DNA of 64,000 bases from Coriaria nepalensis (Eukaryota; Streptophyta; Magnoliopsida; Cucurbitales; Coriariaceae): assembly GCA_027186245.1 (NCBI GenBank), contig CP114495.1, positions 3,177,001-3,241,000 of the forward strand. Reading direction: 5' to 3'. Numbering within the stretch: the first letter of the stretch is position 1; each line of letters begins with the position of its first letter. The notes beneath the pieces are model-generated. The model was not told the origin of the DNA and made no database searches. It worked only from the letters and a program-made list of their open reading frames with translations. The position numbers and the translations under genes were made by a program. Positions 1 through 12,077 of the stretch are shown piece by piece.

Positions 1-335
1 CTGTTCCTAGATTTTACACAATCTGGCTTAGCATCGAAATAAAATAGTAAGAATTTGGCTCAGCATGTCTTCATTTCCTTATTTTTATAAATTTTCTTGG
101 TCCAGAAACTGAGATCCAAACAAAATCGTAAAAGATGTGTTCCATGAAATACAAAGGAGCTTTTTGGGCCTATATATTTTTTACTATATTCATGCTCTAC
201 TCACAAGCTTGGGAAATCGTTCAACCAAGTTTTAAACTGAAGTAACAAATATTGAAACAACCTTGTCCAATGAATTTTTCCATTTATGTCGCAAGGATTA
301 CCTGCACAATCTCTCTTTTCTTTTCTTTTTTGCAG
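1..335. other. Probable last intron of an unidentified + strand gene
   Basis: No open frame of note. The stretch ends in a long pyrimidine tract followed by TGCAG at 331-335, a good plant 3' splice site for the short exon that follows. If that exon is real, this region is the tail of its upstream intron and the rest of the gene lies left of the window. Confidence 0.3.
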
Positions 336-400
336 AACCAACCAACAATCTAACTGGGGAATCTCAAGCATCGTTCGAACTGAGGATCGAGTTTGATTGA
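336..400 (+). CDS. Probable 3'-terminal coding exon of an unidentified gene
   Basis: After a strong polypyrimidine-TGCAG acceptor, one of the three frames reads about 20 residues, ending ELRIEFD, before TGA at 398-400. The other two frames stop earlier or look less protein-like. The T-rich DNA downstream with AATAT-like words fits a 3' UTR. I do not recognise the family from so short a tail, and the rest of the gene would lie outside the window. This could equally be a chance acceptor next to a short open stretch. Confidence 0.25.
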
Positions 401-1837
401 ACCAGGGTTAAATGCCATCATCTTCTCAGAAACTTGAGCTTCTTATGACACTTCCTGTCGGATAAAATAACTATAATGAAGTTGGTTTCTTTAGCAAACC
501 TGGCCGTTAGGATTCATTGCTTCTACCTTGTACTCTCCATTCAAATGCTAGATGAGTCTCCTATTAATGAGTATACAATCTTATTTAAAGAACTCTGAAC
601 CTGATCTTGCTTTTCTTATTCTTTTTGTTTTTAAATGTTGTAATATAAGAGCGTCTCTCTGGCATTATTGCTTTTCATGTGAGAGATGTAAATAGTTTGC
701 CTGCTTCTAAAGCATGAAATTATATAATATATATGAAGTTTAGAGCTTGTTATTAGGGACTCGGGCTTTAATGTTCAATATTTAGGGTTTATGTATGATA
801 ATATTAGCAATGAGCATCTGGCAGTATCCGACAGTGAGGAGAAGGTTCTTCAGGGGGGCACAAGGCTTTTGTTGCTTTTATTTATTTTCTAATATTCAGT
901 TGACACTGATATATGCAGTTTCTGAGGTCTGAATGTGATCCAATCTATTAGAAAAATTATTAGAGTGCAAGGGCAAAGTTCCATGTAATGTAAATCATAC
1001 ATTTATAACAATTTATTAGGATAAAATTATATAAATTTTATTTATATATTAACTTAATGGGGTAAGAATTTAAATTTTAAAAAGTTTGGTGGAAGAATAA
1101 ATTATTAAAATCCTAAGAGAAGTTAAGAATTGAGAATTAAAGATTATAGGGATAAGAATTTTAAAATTATACTTTTTATCCTTAAAATTTTAAAATTCAA
1201 ACTTTACCTCTAAAAATTTTAAAAGAATTAGATATAAATAATTTGATCATTCCTTAATATTAGTGTAGAAATTTGGATTTTTAATCAAATATCTAACTGT
1301 ACAATAAATGAATATAAATAACTTGTAATTATATATTTAGTTTTTAAATAGCTTGCATTTTGGAGTTGGAACAATATTCTCAATAAATAGCATCATACAT
1401 GACAATCAATTAGAGAAAGCAAAATCTATATATATCTAGATCTTTAGCGTGACAAAAAGCCAAGTATTCTAAGAAAAAATTCTCCATAATCCATATCTTA
1501 TGCCCTACGATTTGAGAAATGGTCGAAAAAATAAACTAATAGAGATTGGAATATATCCCACTTCTTAAACCTATATTTAGTGGGCTAATCATAGGCTACC
1601 TTCATGTCTATCTTAATCTCCTTTAAAGCTAAATTCACCTGGAGGCACCTCATCATTCTAGTCTTTAGATCAGAATATTTGCATTTCGAATTATGTTTTA
1701 GGGGTATTCTTGGTATTTCAGTCGCAATATACGTTAATTTCTACTATATATATATATATATATTGGCTGCATGGATCTCAATTATAACGTGCATGATTTG
1801 ATTGAATTGATAGTTGATACCTTCACTTATCCAAAAG
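401..1837. other. AT-rich intergenic region upstream of the DUF761-like gene
   Basis: The first few hundred bases may be 3' UTR of the preceding exon. From about 1000 the sequence is very AT-rich with short imperfect repeats of AAATTTTAAAA type. A (TA)n microsatellite lies at about 1744-1762, roughly 80 bases before the next start codon, where a TATA region would be expected. A short open frame here (1604-1801) has no recognisable content. Confidence 0.5.
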
Positions 1838-2224
1838 ATGGAGAAGAACGACCAGAAGCGAAGAAGAGGGTTCGTGAAAATCCTGTCCCGAGCTGCAAGT
1901 ATCAGGCCTCCTGTAATTGGACCTCCAAAATCCAGTAGCAAGGTGAAGCCGAGCCAGCAGCCTGCAGCCACCACAAATGGGGGCCAACTGGGCTTTTCGC
2001 CTCCGACATCATCGGCGCAAAATGTTTTCTCGGCCACGATGTCGGACAGCCTGCAATATGCTTCCTACAGTACTACTACTACTCGTGAAGTAGTGCATGT
2101 GCATGGTGGTACTTATAACTTGTTCAGCGATGAAAACGTGGATATGAAAGCTGCAAGTTATATTTCATGTGTTAGAGAACGTTTCAAGATGGAAAAGATT
2201 GATCAGGAAAAAAACTCATTTTAA
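1838..2224 (+). CDS. Small DUF761-like plant protein of unknown function
   Basis: Single exon of 128 codons. The ATG at 1838 is preferred because an open extension upstream has no ATG. The N-terminus is basic (KKRRR-like, residues 5-10), followed by a Pro/Ser/Thr-rich middle and a conserved-looking C-terminus. The C-terminal motif, around VDMKAASYISCVRERFKME (about residues 102-120), resembles the short DUF761 motif of plant proteins (an acidic-aromatic helix of the vDekAeeFI type). Proteins of this kind are small, often stress- or fibre-expressed, and of unproven function. No signal peptide or membrane segment is visible. It has no operon-like neighbours. The match rests on the C-terminal motif only, so the family call is moderate. 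Confidence 0.6.
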   Translation: MEKNDQKRRRGFVKILSRAASIRPPVIGPPKSSSKVKPSQQPAATTNGGQLGFSPPTSSAQNVFSATMSDSLQYASYSTTTTREVVHVHGGTYNLFSDENVDMKAASYISCVRERFKMEKIDQEKNSF

Positions 2225-2250
2225 TCATAATTAGTTCAGCTAATTACACA

Positions 2251-2715
2251 AATTACTCATTAGATATCCGTAATTTTATCGCCCGATAAATTTTATAAAA
2301 TAAAAAAAATAAAAAAAAAATAAAAAACCCATTAGCATGAGCGTACTTCTAGGCAAGGAAATGTAATTTTCTACTCTGTGATTAATAAAGAAATGTGTTC
2401 TAAGATCAATAGAGAAAAAAAGTAGACATGTTTTTTATTGTTAGTAAATTTTATGATATATATTATTAAATTATTTTCTCATCGAACGTATGCAGTAATT
2501 ACTCATTAATTATCTGTAATTTTATCGCCCGAAAGAAAAACCATTAACATATCATGCGTGCTTTTAGGCATGGAAATGTAATTTTGTACTTTGATTAATA
2601 AAGATGTGTTAGAACTTCTAAGATCAAAAAGTAAGAACCCTTTTTTAGTATTAAGTAAATTTTATGATCTATCGTTAAATTATTTTCTCATCAATTTAGA
2701 AATATGCAGTTACCT
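2251..2715 (+). repeat. Imperfect tandem duplication of about 230-245 bp downstream of the DUF761-like gene
   Basis: Two diverged head-to-tail copies run from 2251 to about 2496 and from 2497 to about 2715. Both begin AATTACTCATTA, carry TAATTTTATCGCCCGA, then GGCA(A/T)GGAAATGTAATTTT, then ATTAATAAAG, and end with TTAAATTATTTTCTCATC. Each copy includes an AATAAA-type poly(A) signal, so the duplication doubles a possible 3' end signal of the gene just upstream. Confidence 0.75.
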
Positions 2716-4264
2716 TATTTTGGTACATGCATGAAAGAAGATCTACCTCGAGTTGTTGAGTTTTTCGGTTTTGATCAAAATTGTTGGAATTCTATTAGAC
2801 TTTGGATATAAGTCGGATCGATCGAGCCACGTAAATCTTTACATTATCCGTGTCCTCTCTTTATCTTTTTCGTTAGTATCACTGACTATTATTTGAAAAT
2901 AGACGTTCGCCGTAACACAGTCATGAAGTGTCATGTGTTGTCATGGCTGATCATGAAGAAAGTAATTGTGCTTAGAATTATTGGCGCATAAACAGGCAGG
3001 AGGATGCTAAGAAAGAGATTTAGGAAGCTCTGGAATATGTCCTCAAAAGGAAAAGTAAACACTAAGATAGGTAAAGGGAAATCTTATGATATTGCAAATA
3101 AAGCTCAAAATCGTGATGTAGAAGAGTGCTAGAGAATCGGTTTCCTCGTCTTCTAACTGGACAACATTAAAATAATTAGTGAGTTAGTTAAAGTTTTGCT
3201 TAATTCCCTGAACATGATTGTAATCCAATGGTTGAAAAGCGGGTAGCTTCATTCATGACCTAGCTACTAATAATAAATTAACAAGGGTAGGCATAAAATA
3301 TATACAAAGTTATTAACGTTACTTGATCGGACCGGCAGCCGGCAGGAGTATTTTACGGCAGGCATCATGACATCAAATATTTGCTAATGAGAAGTTAGAA
3401 AAGGATCCATGCCTTAGTGTTTTTACAAATATTTGCCATAAAAAACCTAGGATGATCTCTGAGATGCTTCCCCCCTAATACAAACATAACATAGTTTCTA
3501 GCATCAGAAACACAATTCAAAAAGAACAAAGGATCAATAAATTGTGGACTGCGATTTTTCAGATTTTAAAGCTTCAGATTCGTAAGATGAAAATTGGTTC
3601 TCCCCGTATCCTTGCTGCAAATACTATCGCTAAATCTCATAGGAGTATTCGAGCCCGTTGGGAGTGCTTAAAAAAATATGCTTATAAGCATTAAGTGACT
3701 TATAAGTAGAAACGTACTTAAAAAGTGCTTATAAGTAAAAGTCAACCAAAGTGCTTAAAATGTACTTATTTTGATAAGTATCGGTTTGATGTTTATGAAA
3801 ATAAGCAAAAAAAGTGCTTATTTAAAAGGGGAAAAAAAAAGCACCAAGAAGTTTTTTTGCCAAACAGTCAAAACTGCTTATTTTATAAAAATAAGCAGCT
3901 TTGACTGCTTATAAGCACTCCCAAATGGGTTCCTTGTTTAAAGTTGAAAGTTTGGGTAGTTTCACTTGGGAAAATTAGGTTTGTTTATCTAAATCTTTAT
4001 CATTTAACATAAGGATTTGAAAATACTAGTCAAAATATTTACACTCTATTTGTTTACCCATTATGTATGAATCTGTTTAAAACATCAATGCAAGCAACAA
4101 ATATTAATGTAAGCACAAGTCATTAGCTACAGATCACACATATTTTCACCAAAGCCTACCTACCGAAACTCTTTAACAAAAGGAAGGTAGTCAATTAAGT
4201 GCTCAGCATAAAAATGGAAATGCGTAATCACTAGCTAAGAAAATAGAAATAAGAGGGCGAGAAG
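2716..4264. other. Intergenic region between the DUF761-like gene and the TPR pseudogene
   Basis: No convincing gene. Apart from the MITE-like element at 3654-3929, it holds only short, low-information open frames and ordinary AT-rich sequence. Confidence 0.5.
3654..3929. mobile_element. MITE-like terminal inverted-repeat element
   Basis: The left end reads CCCGTTGGGAGTGCTTA. The right end, read on the opposite strand, is CCCATTTGGGAGTGCTTA, giving inverted termini of about 17-18 bp around roughly 240 bp of AT-rich DNA. The interior is full of GCTTATAAGC-type words, as in common plant hAT-like MITEs whose ends contain TTGGGAGTGCTTATAAGC. No transposase is present, so it would be non-autonomous. 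I could not find a clean target-site duplication, so the exact ends are uncertain. Confidence 0.55.
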
Positions 4265-5881
4265 AGCATTGACACCTTTTCATTTCAGCATAAGCTTTGG
4301 AGAGATTCTGAAAAGCTTCAATCGAATCGTCATGATGGGGACTAAGTGAGACATCCATAATGTCCTTTGCAATGCAAACACTTGAGCAGCAGATTGAGGT
4401 CTCTCAATCTTTGGAGTTGGGTATATATACAACAATTTGGAGGTAGAATCCGCTGCACTCCAAGTAAAGAATAGCCTGCTGTACTTTACCAGTCAACAGA
4501 AGTAACCATCCAATCCAAGCAAAAACACTGCCTTCTGAGTGCTGTTCTTGGGGGACCTTCTCTAACAAGGCTAGTGTTCTTTTTGATAATGAGAGTATGA
4601 TTTCAAACTCGTTCATTGTCTCACACTGCATTGATACCTCTGAATGTGCCTCGGCTACCTCTACAGGAGAAACACTCTTTCTTGTCAAGAATTCCACAAG
4701 CAATCTCTAAACATCTTTTTGAGTCTGCAAATTTTTCCTGGTGACATAATGCTTTTCCCATTGAGATTAATACTGATGCTCTAGTTTCACTATCCTTACC
4801 GGTCTGCAGAACAACGCCTTTAAGAGTATTAATGGCCTCATCATACCTTCCTAGTGCAATCCGCATGTTAGCAGCTTCAATCTCTGCAAGAAGAAAATCA
4901 GAACTCAAGCCCCAATTCTTTAAAACCCTTCACGACAATTCATTATGCTCTAATGCCTTTTCATGTTCTTCTAACCCAGTGTAGATAACCCATAGAAGCC
5001 TCCTATCATGAGCGACTTCCACTGAATTCTGTCCTAACTCTTCTTATGAATCTCTAATGCTTTCATACAGAATGGCAGTGCGTCCTTAAAGTTCAAAAGA
5101 GCAACATATGATTCTGCCAAATCACGGTTTGCCTTACCCAACTCCATACTATCTTCCTCTAAAGTCATCTCTTTAATTTCTAAACACTGTTTAAGATTTC
5201 CAAGAGCTTCTTCTCTCGTCCCCATTGCTGTCTTCACATTTTGCCAATTCAAGTTGCACAGCATGAAGCACTGGCCTAATATCATCAACACTAGATTCCA
5301 CATCCTCTAACCTACTCAGAATCCTATTAGCCCTGTTAACGTATCCTAAACTGTCACCAAACCTTTTCAAGCTATAATTCGCAGAACCCATTAGTTGTAA
5401 AGTCATGGCAACAAGCAAAGAAGATTTGTTGTCCTCTTTATCCAAGACTTTGAAAGCCCTATAGGCAAAAATCAGAGTCTTTTCAGGATCCTCACCTTCT
5501 TGGTCAAGTTTTAGGCCAATCTTCAAGGAGGCCAAACCGAGATCTCTTTCATCGAATGCAGACTCCATCTCCTTGAACGCCTTGAGCATTTCATCTGTGG
5601 TCTTTGCAGACTCAAAAACCTCCTCAAGCTGAAATTTTGCCTGGAGGAAATTTGAGGATGCTTGTCCACAAGGGTGTTCATATTGGCGAACGATCCACTG
5701 GTTTTAGTGCCATGTTGGATATAGGTGTGGGTAAACGCTGTGTGGAAGTAGAAGAAGAAAGATTTGAAATGTTATTTCTGGAAAGTAGAGGAGGCAGTGA
5801 TCTGGGTCTGCATCGATTGAGGCGTGCGAGAAGTGAAATTGAAGTTCTTCTCATGATGGTATTAGAAGGTAAGAAAAACAC
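4265..5881 (-). pseudogene. Broken kinesin light chain-related TPR protein gene
   Basis: On the minus strand the pieces read, in order: a Ser/Arg-rich N-terminus (5881-5678) resembling a mitochondrial targeting sequence, a helical segment (about 5650-5310), then TPR-like blocks (5310-5040, 5030-4680, 4690-4450, 4400-4265). The whole resembles plant KINESIN LIGHT CHAIN-RELATED TPR proteins. Continuity is lost repeatedly: a frame change near 5680, another near 5290, one at about 5036 (HKK then stop), an in-frame TGA at about 4941-4939 where family members have a sense codon, a frame change near 4690, and another near 4350. A stretch near 4409-4446 is inverted with flanking coding sequence missing. 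No introns are evident within the recognisable part. Neighbouring genes in the window are intact, so this looks like a true pseudogene and not poor sequence. Confidence 0.85.
4409..4446 (+). other. Inverted coding segment inside the TPR pseudogene
   Basis: The pseudogene is on the minus strand, but in this short block the conserved TPR peptide FGVGYIYNNL is encoded on the plus strand (codons from 4410). The minus-strand flanks still read in the expected order: a YLE..SAA-like end before it and ERPQSAAQVFA after it. The simplest reading is a local inversion of about 35-40 bp with loss of the coding sequence that should lie on either side. Confidence 0.7.
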
Positions 5882-8800
5882 TCAACCACTACTACTTTCT
5901 ATTAGAAAACACTAACGATGGCGCCACCTTCAATCAAATCCATCCAGTGCTTTTCGGGCTGAAGAAGACGGCTATCGTCCCTGACCCACAAAATTTCCAT
6001 GATTACCAACGTTCAGAAAAGAGCTAAGCAGTTCTCCAATTCACAGGATCAAAAGGGAAAAAAAATAACCGAAAAAGATTAAATTTTCAGTTCTTATGAA
6101 ATTGTAGAACATAAATTCATACCTCTTCGATACAATTTTTTTTTTTTGGCTTCGAGAGTTTGACGAGCGAGCTGCTGAATGCTGTACGGCGCCGCTTTGT
6201 GTTTGAAATTATTGGGCTCAATATCATAGTGGACCTGTTTACGATATTAACAGAATTGGCCCACAGTACAAAGACTTGGACTGAGACTACCTACATGTAA
6301 ATTACTAATTCATTAATGGATCCATTGGTTAATGGCCCCCAAAGAGGAAAAACCTCAAACATAAGCTCACAACAAGTTTTTGTTGAAACAATGGTCCTCC
6401 TCCAATGTATTTTTAATTTAAAAAAAAAATTAATATATCTGAAATAACTATAATACTCTTCGTCAAATCAGAAAAATTATCTTCCTACCCCTCATATTCT
6501 TCCTTTCTCTCACCTTCCCTCTCTCCTCCATTTTCGCATAGATCACCTTCATCTCCTCCTTCTTCTTCAACTTGTTTTGCATCTTCTTTATCTTATTTTT
6601 CAGCTACTTCATTTTTTTCATCTGACTCCCAAAAAAGTAACTCATTAACTTCTTCAAAACGAAACTGATCATAGACCCAACAATGATTCTAACAAAGATT
6701 TAGAATCCGATTCAATTTAACTTCCATCCAACCGTAACGGATCCAATCCAATTTTCATCTAAAGATCATCTGATCTAATCTGATTGTTATCCGACATTGT
6801 CGATCCAATAGTTGCTCACCCCTAATATGTAATATGGTTTAGCTGCTACACGAACACTTAAATGATTTGGAGGCAATAATGCATTATATTATAGTGTACA
6901 CAATAAATATGCATACATTTTCATATCAAGAGTATTTAAACTAAGTATTCCTATGGTACATTCAAAGTACAATGAACCTTCTCCTTTTAGTGGGTAGATC
7001 TTGACATTTAGAGCCTATGGTTGAGCAAAATGTATGTTTGTTTAAGCATGAACCTCTCTATATATGTAATGTTTAAACAAAAGTTCTGACCCTTTATTGA
7101 AATAATGACCTTGTATTAAAGAAATGGCGTACTCGAGATTTATATCTTGCTTTCCTCTGTGTATCCTTTGAGTTTTTACTTGTAAGATATTTACATCATA
7201 TATGTATATAATGAGAGAGAGAGAGGGAGGGGTTCTGTTTTTCAATTAAGTTGATGATATATTGGATAATGTCCAACTTACGGTCTTGTATGTGAAGTAG
7301 TATTTGTTCGAAATGTTGTCTATAAGAACACAGTTCAACGGCTATGATTATTTGCGGGAAATATACGCCCGAAACTTAGATTGAAAGCTCAAAAAATTGT
7401 TGAGTGGGGACACTAGAAAAGCACATGAAATGCAGAGAGACAAAATAAACAGCATTTTGAAAGCTATGTTTCAATAACATTGAGGTGGTCCAAAGCCACT
7501 ACAAGACGTTTGGCCTCTCGACCTATCTACTCTATCTTTACGACTTTTTATTTTTTATTTTTATAATTATAATTATAATTATTTTTTTTATTATAATTAT
7601 TTTTTTTATAAAGAACCAAGAAGCAACTATATTTTAACTACGACTGAGGTTAATATGCACTAGATGCAAATTGAGTTGTTTTTTTCCTATATTTTTTATT
7701 AGGGTTATTTAATTTTTAGTCCCGGAAAATTTAAGTTTTATAAATTTATGTATAAATAATTTTCGATCTATAATTTAAATGAAATATTTTAATTCATATG
7801 AATAGAATCACATCATTAATACTAACATATTTTATTACCTTTTCACTCTTAATATTTCATTATTTTTATTTTTCTATTTTATTAATTTATTATATTATTT
7901 TAAAATTCGAATAAAATCTAACAGAAATCTTATTTGAAATCTTTATAAAAATGAACTCAACCCAAAAACTAGGTTTGATTCTTCTTAGTGGAGAAGAATT
8001 CGAACCCAAATCTAAGTTTGATATCTTCTCCACAAAGAATTCCAATTAGACCTCTAATTCCTCTTTTTTTTCGTTTAAGAATATAATACATAAGTAATGG
8101 ATAAAAATAAAAAAATAACAAAACATTAAGGGTGAGAATAATTTTTTAAAAAACAAAATTAATAATATGATATACTAAGTTAACATGCTATATTAGCATC
8201 AACATGTTATATCAGCTTCATCGATAATTTGATTCGTTCATAAAAAATTTAAAAAAAAATCTTATTTAAATATATGAACTAAAAATTTAATGAAAAATTA
8301 TATAAAAAAAAATTATAAAATTTAAATAATATAAAATTTAAATAATTAATTAATCTTTTTTATTAATGAATTAACCTCAAATTAAAACTCAATTCTCATC
8401 TAAACTGTCATTAACTTCTCAATAAAATCTTATATAGACGACTCATATTATTTTTATTCGTATGATAAATAAAATTATATATATATATATATATATAATA
8501 CAAATTTATTTATCAAATTATAAAATAACGAATGAATCGTAGTGATACCAAAATATTTAATCAGGTGAAGTCACTTAAACTACTCTTGGAAGACTTTTCA
8601 TCAAATATGGATCCATCACACTAGATGTGATTGCGACTAAGGAGCACCCACTTAGGTGCCCTTTTATTAATTTCTCCAACTCAGCATCGTCATCGTGGAT
8701 CAAAAAGTACATACTAAAGTACATTGGACCACTACATATGAAAACCACAGCTCCCAGCTTTTTGTCAATCTGCCAAAAAAGAAAAAGCCCATGGGCCATG

Positions 8801-9626
8801 GCAATTATACGAAGGACAAATATTTAAAGGGAGTCACTTCAATAATTTAATGTGGGACCCATATCAAGCAGCAAGCACTATCCTTTTTTTTTCTTTTTCT
8901 TTTTTCCTTCTCTTTTTCTTAAATAGAGTATTATTATTATATGAAAGAAAAAATATAAACACTTAAAAAAAAAATTAATTATAATTCAACATTTTTTTAA
9001 ATTTATTTATAAATAATTTAAATCTTGAGATTTCTCAATAATAAATACTTTAAATTTAAAAATAAGTTTTTAAAAATATTATTTATATATTTTATATACT
9101 AATTATTTAAAAATAAAATTAAAAAGATCAAATATAAATATTTAAATTAATAAAATTCGAATTTTTTTTTTTTATAAAAAATATCATAAATATTTGATTC
9201 TCTTATCTTTTTGTATTGATATACTTTAGATATTGAGATCATAATATTTTTAAATTATTAAATCATTTGAATAAATAAATAAATAATATCATTATTAAAA
9301 TTTTAAAAACTCAATAGAAATACTAAAAAAAAAAAACTTATTTAAGAAATTAATTTCAAATAAAGATGAAAATAATTATAATATTTACATGAAATAAAAG
9401 AGCTTAGACCTTTTCTGAGAGCAAAAAACTCTAAAAAAGAAGACAACATTCGCTAAATCAGTGAAGCATTATTGATCACAATTTTCATGTTAATAGATTA
9501 TAAGGTTGTTGGCTTCAGTTCAAGACGTTTCTGGTTTGGTGTAAGCATATGCATCAAACTGTTTACATGATCAAATGAAACAAATTTCATTTACATGGAA
9601 GAAGGTCTAGTCTTGTGTTACCTAGG

Positions 9627-10285
9627 CTGTTTCTTGTTGGGTTATAATTAGTTATATAAAATATTGTTCATTATTATTATTATTTATTTTTTCCATTTCT
9701 AGCTAATATTTTATATAAAATTTTAATAAACTAATAATATCGATTAAATAATAATATTTTTATTCAAATTTAATAATTTATTAAATTAATTAAATTATAT
9801 TGATTCCAATAATATTAATTTATCGAGATTTGACTGTAATTTAAAAAAAAATTATTATATAAATATGATAATTAAACCTCATCACAATTATAAAATATTA
9901 TTATCATAAAATAATATATGAAATTAATATTCTAATAATAAGTTTTGATTTTTGTATCGTATACTCTATTTATATAAACATACTTCAAACAACCATAATA
10001 TAAATAATGATTAAAAAAAAAAGAATTTTTTTTCTTAATTTGTAACATTTACATATCATTTTCAACCTTAATATATATAGTAAAATCAAATTAAAATTGT
10101 AAGAGAAAAAAGAATTTGTGTATCTCATGCTGTTTCTTGTTGGGTTATAATTAGTTATATAAGACCTTTTTTCCTTTTATTTTATGTTAATATTTTCGGG
10201 TGTTAATTTCTAACATTTACATTTCATTTTCAACTTAATTTTATACTTTAAAATCAAATTAAAACTGTAAGAGAAAAAGGGGGTG
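9627..10285 (+). repeat. Direct duplication interrupted by about 340 bp
   Basis: A 33-base word starting CTGTTTCTTGTTGGGTTA occurs at 9627 and again at 10130. A second shared block, TAACATTTACAT followed by TTTTCAAC and GTAAGAGAAAAA, occurs at about 10041-10110 and about 10208-10278. Copy 2 is contiguous (about 150 bp), whereas in copy 1 the same two blocks are separated by roughly 340 bp of extra AT-rich DNA. This suggests an old tandem duplication with an insertion in the first copy. Confidence 0.6.
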
Positions 10286-11821
10286 GGGTTTTGATCTTGT
10301 AGGCGAGTGAATTGGTGGGGACCAGCGCAAGAGCAGCAGCAGCTAGCACTAGTGAAAGAGAGGGAAAATCAAGTGGCTAGAATTTAATGAAATCAATGGA
10401 GAGGAGGGTGGACCCCCACCACCCCGCCCGGCCTCGCCCAGTACTTGGATTTGTCAGATTTGTTTCCATTTCGAGGCGAACACGGTCAACGTTGATGATA
10501 AATGGCACGTGAACATTGTTCTAGTTTGGGTAAGTTCTCATCAAGTAGGCCACGTCTTCTAATGTGTAAAGTTTAACTAAAAAACATTATATATCCTTCT
10601 TTTTGTGTTTGCTATAGGATCCGTATTTTGGCTAATTGTTAGAATAGAGTTCTTAAGATATTTTAGGTAAAAAATGAGAATGAAAATAAAATTTAATGGT
10701 ACGAGAATAGAAAGAGTTAATCGATTGTATTTATTTGATTATATAACAAAAAATAAATAATAATATCCATATTTTGTTTAATCTAATTATTTTATTCACT
10801 CAAAATATATTAATGAATCAATTTTTAAGGTTAAAGAATCGGGTTTTGAAATAAATAAAAAAATTTGGTATGATGTTGTTTTTTTTTTTTTCATTCCACA
10901 TAAGTCATACATGTCCAGTAAAACATGGTTCATTCTTAATTTAGGATTTCTACATAATCAAAATGATTATAGAACTAAGTGGGGGATTAAGAATCAAAAC
11001 GATGTTATTATCACCTAAAGAATCGAACTAAGTGAGGTTTCATTGTGAGTTCAAATCTCCTTTAATATATAATATATGATAAATTTTACCAGTTATATAA
11101 ATACTCCGTAGATTTTCGGTAGAATTTATTGATTTGAGCATTAGAGGGAGTTTGCTAGCCACAAACTCTAGCTCCCCTCTTTTATTGTTTGTGTGTACAA
11201 CAGTTTTGATAGATCAGACATATTATTGATGTCATGATGTAAGAATGCTGTCCAAATCCTACATCAAAGAATATACAAAAAGTGTTTATAAGAAGACCGA
11301 ATGATGAGTATGAGCTTAAAGCTCTTTAATGGATAAAAAAAAAAAAAAATTGTATAAAGAGAGTTTAGGGTTGCAGTGTTCTTCCATGGAGGCAGAGAGT
11401 GCGTAACCTCCAGAAAAGAGTAAGAGTTAGTTTTTATATCACTTTACAACTATTACTATGCTATCGATCTGTAGTCTATATGGTAATGCTTTGGTTTGTT
11501 TGGATAGTTGTTCTCTCACTTATACATAATAGCTATGGTCCCTACTATTTTTGTACTACTTGACAGCTCTTATCTTTCTATTAGCTGAATCTTATTCAAA
11601 CTTGCTTCCCACAATATCTCTTAAGCTCCTTGAGTTATCTTCTCCCTTTTTTTTTTCATTTTACCCCTCGTAACTTAACATTTTGTATGTTGGGATTTTT
11701 GAGGAGGTTTTGTCACTCATTGATCACTAGGTCTAATTTAATTCTCATGTTTCTAACAAAGAAAATAGATAGAGTGATTTGAACTCAAAACATATATCAT
11801 AATAACATATCAAATTATTGA

Positions 11822-11862
<41 letters not shown>

Positions 11863-11997
11863 TTGATTATAATATAATATTACATTTAAAACTTCTATCA
11901 TGCAACAACTCCTTATTAATAGACATCTTGTGTCTAGCTAAGAGTAGTACGTAGTCCTAGCTGAAAAAATGATCATGATCGCCGCGACAACTTACAA

Positions 11998-12077
11998 CTA
12001 TTTATACTAACTCTTCTCCTATTTTTCCCAATTTAAACTATTTATACTAACTCTTCTCCTATTTTTCCCAATTTAAA
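11998..12077 (+). repeat. Tandem duplication, 40 bp unit x2
   Basis: The unit begins with TATTTATACTAACTCTTCTC and repeats with a period of 40 bases, the two copies being essentially identical. It is recent by appearance and lies in intergenic DNA, followed by a poly-A tract. Confidence 0.9.

Noticed and set aside
8575..8827. Overlapping 66-74 codon frames on both strands
   Set aside because: No domain and no conserved motif, within AT-rich intergenic DNA.
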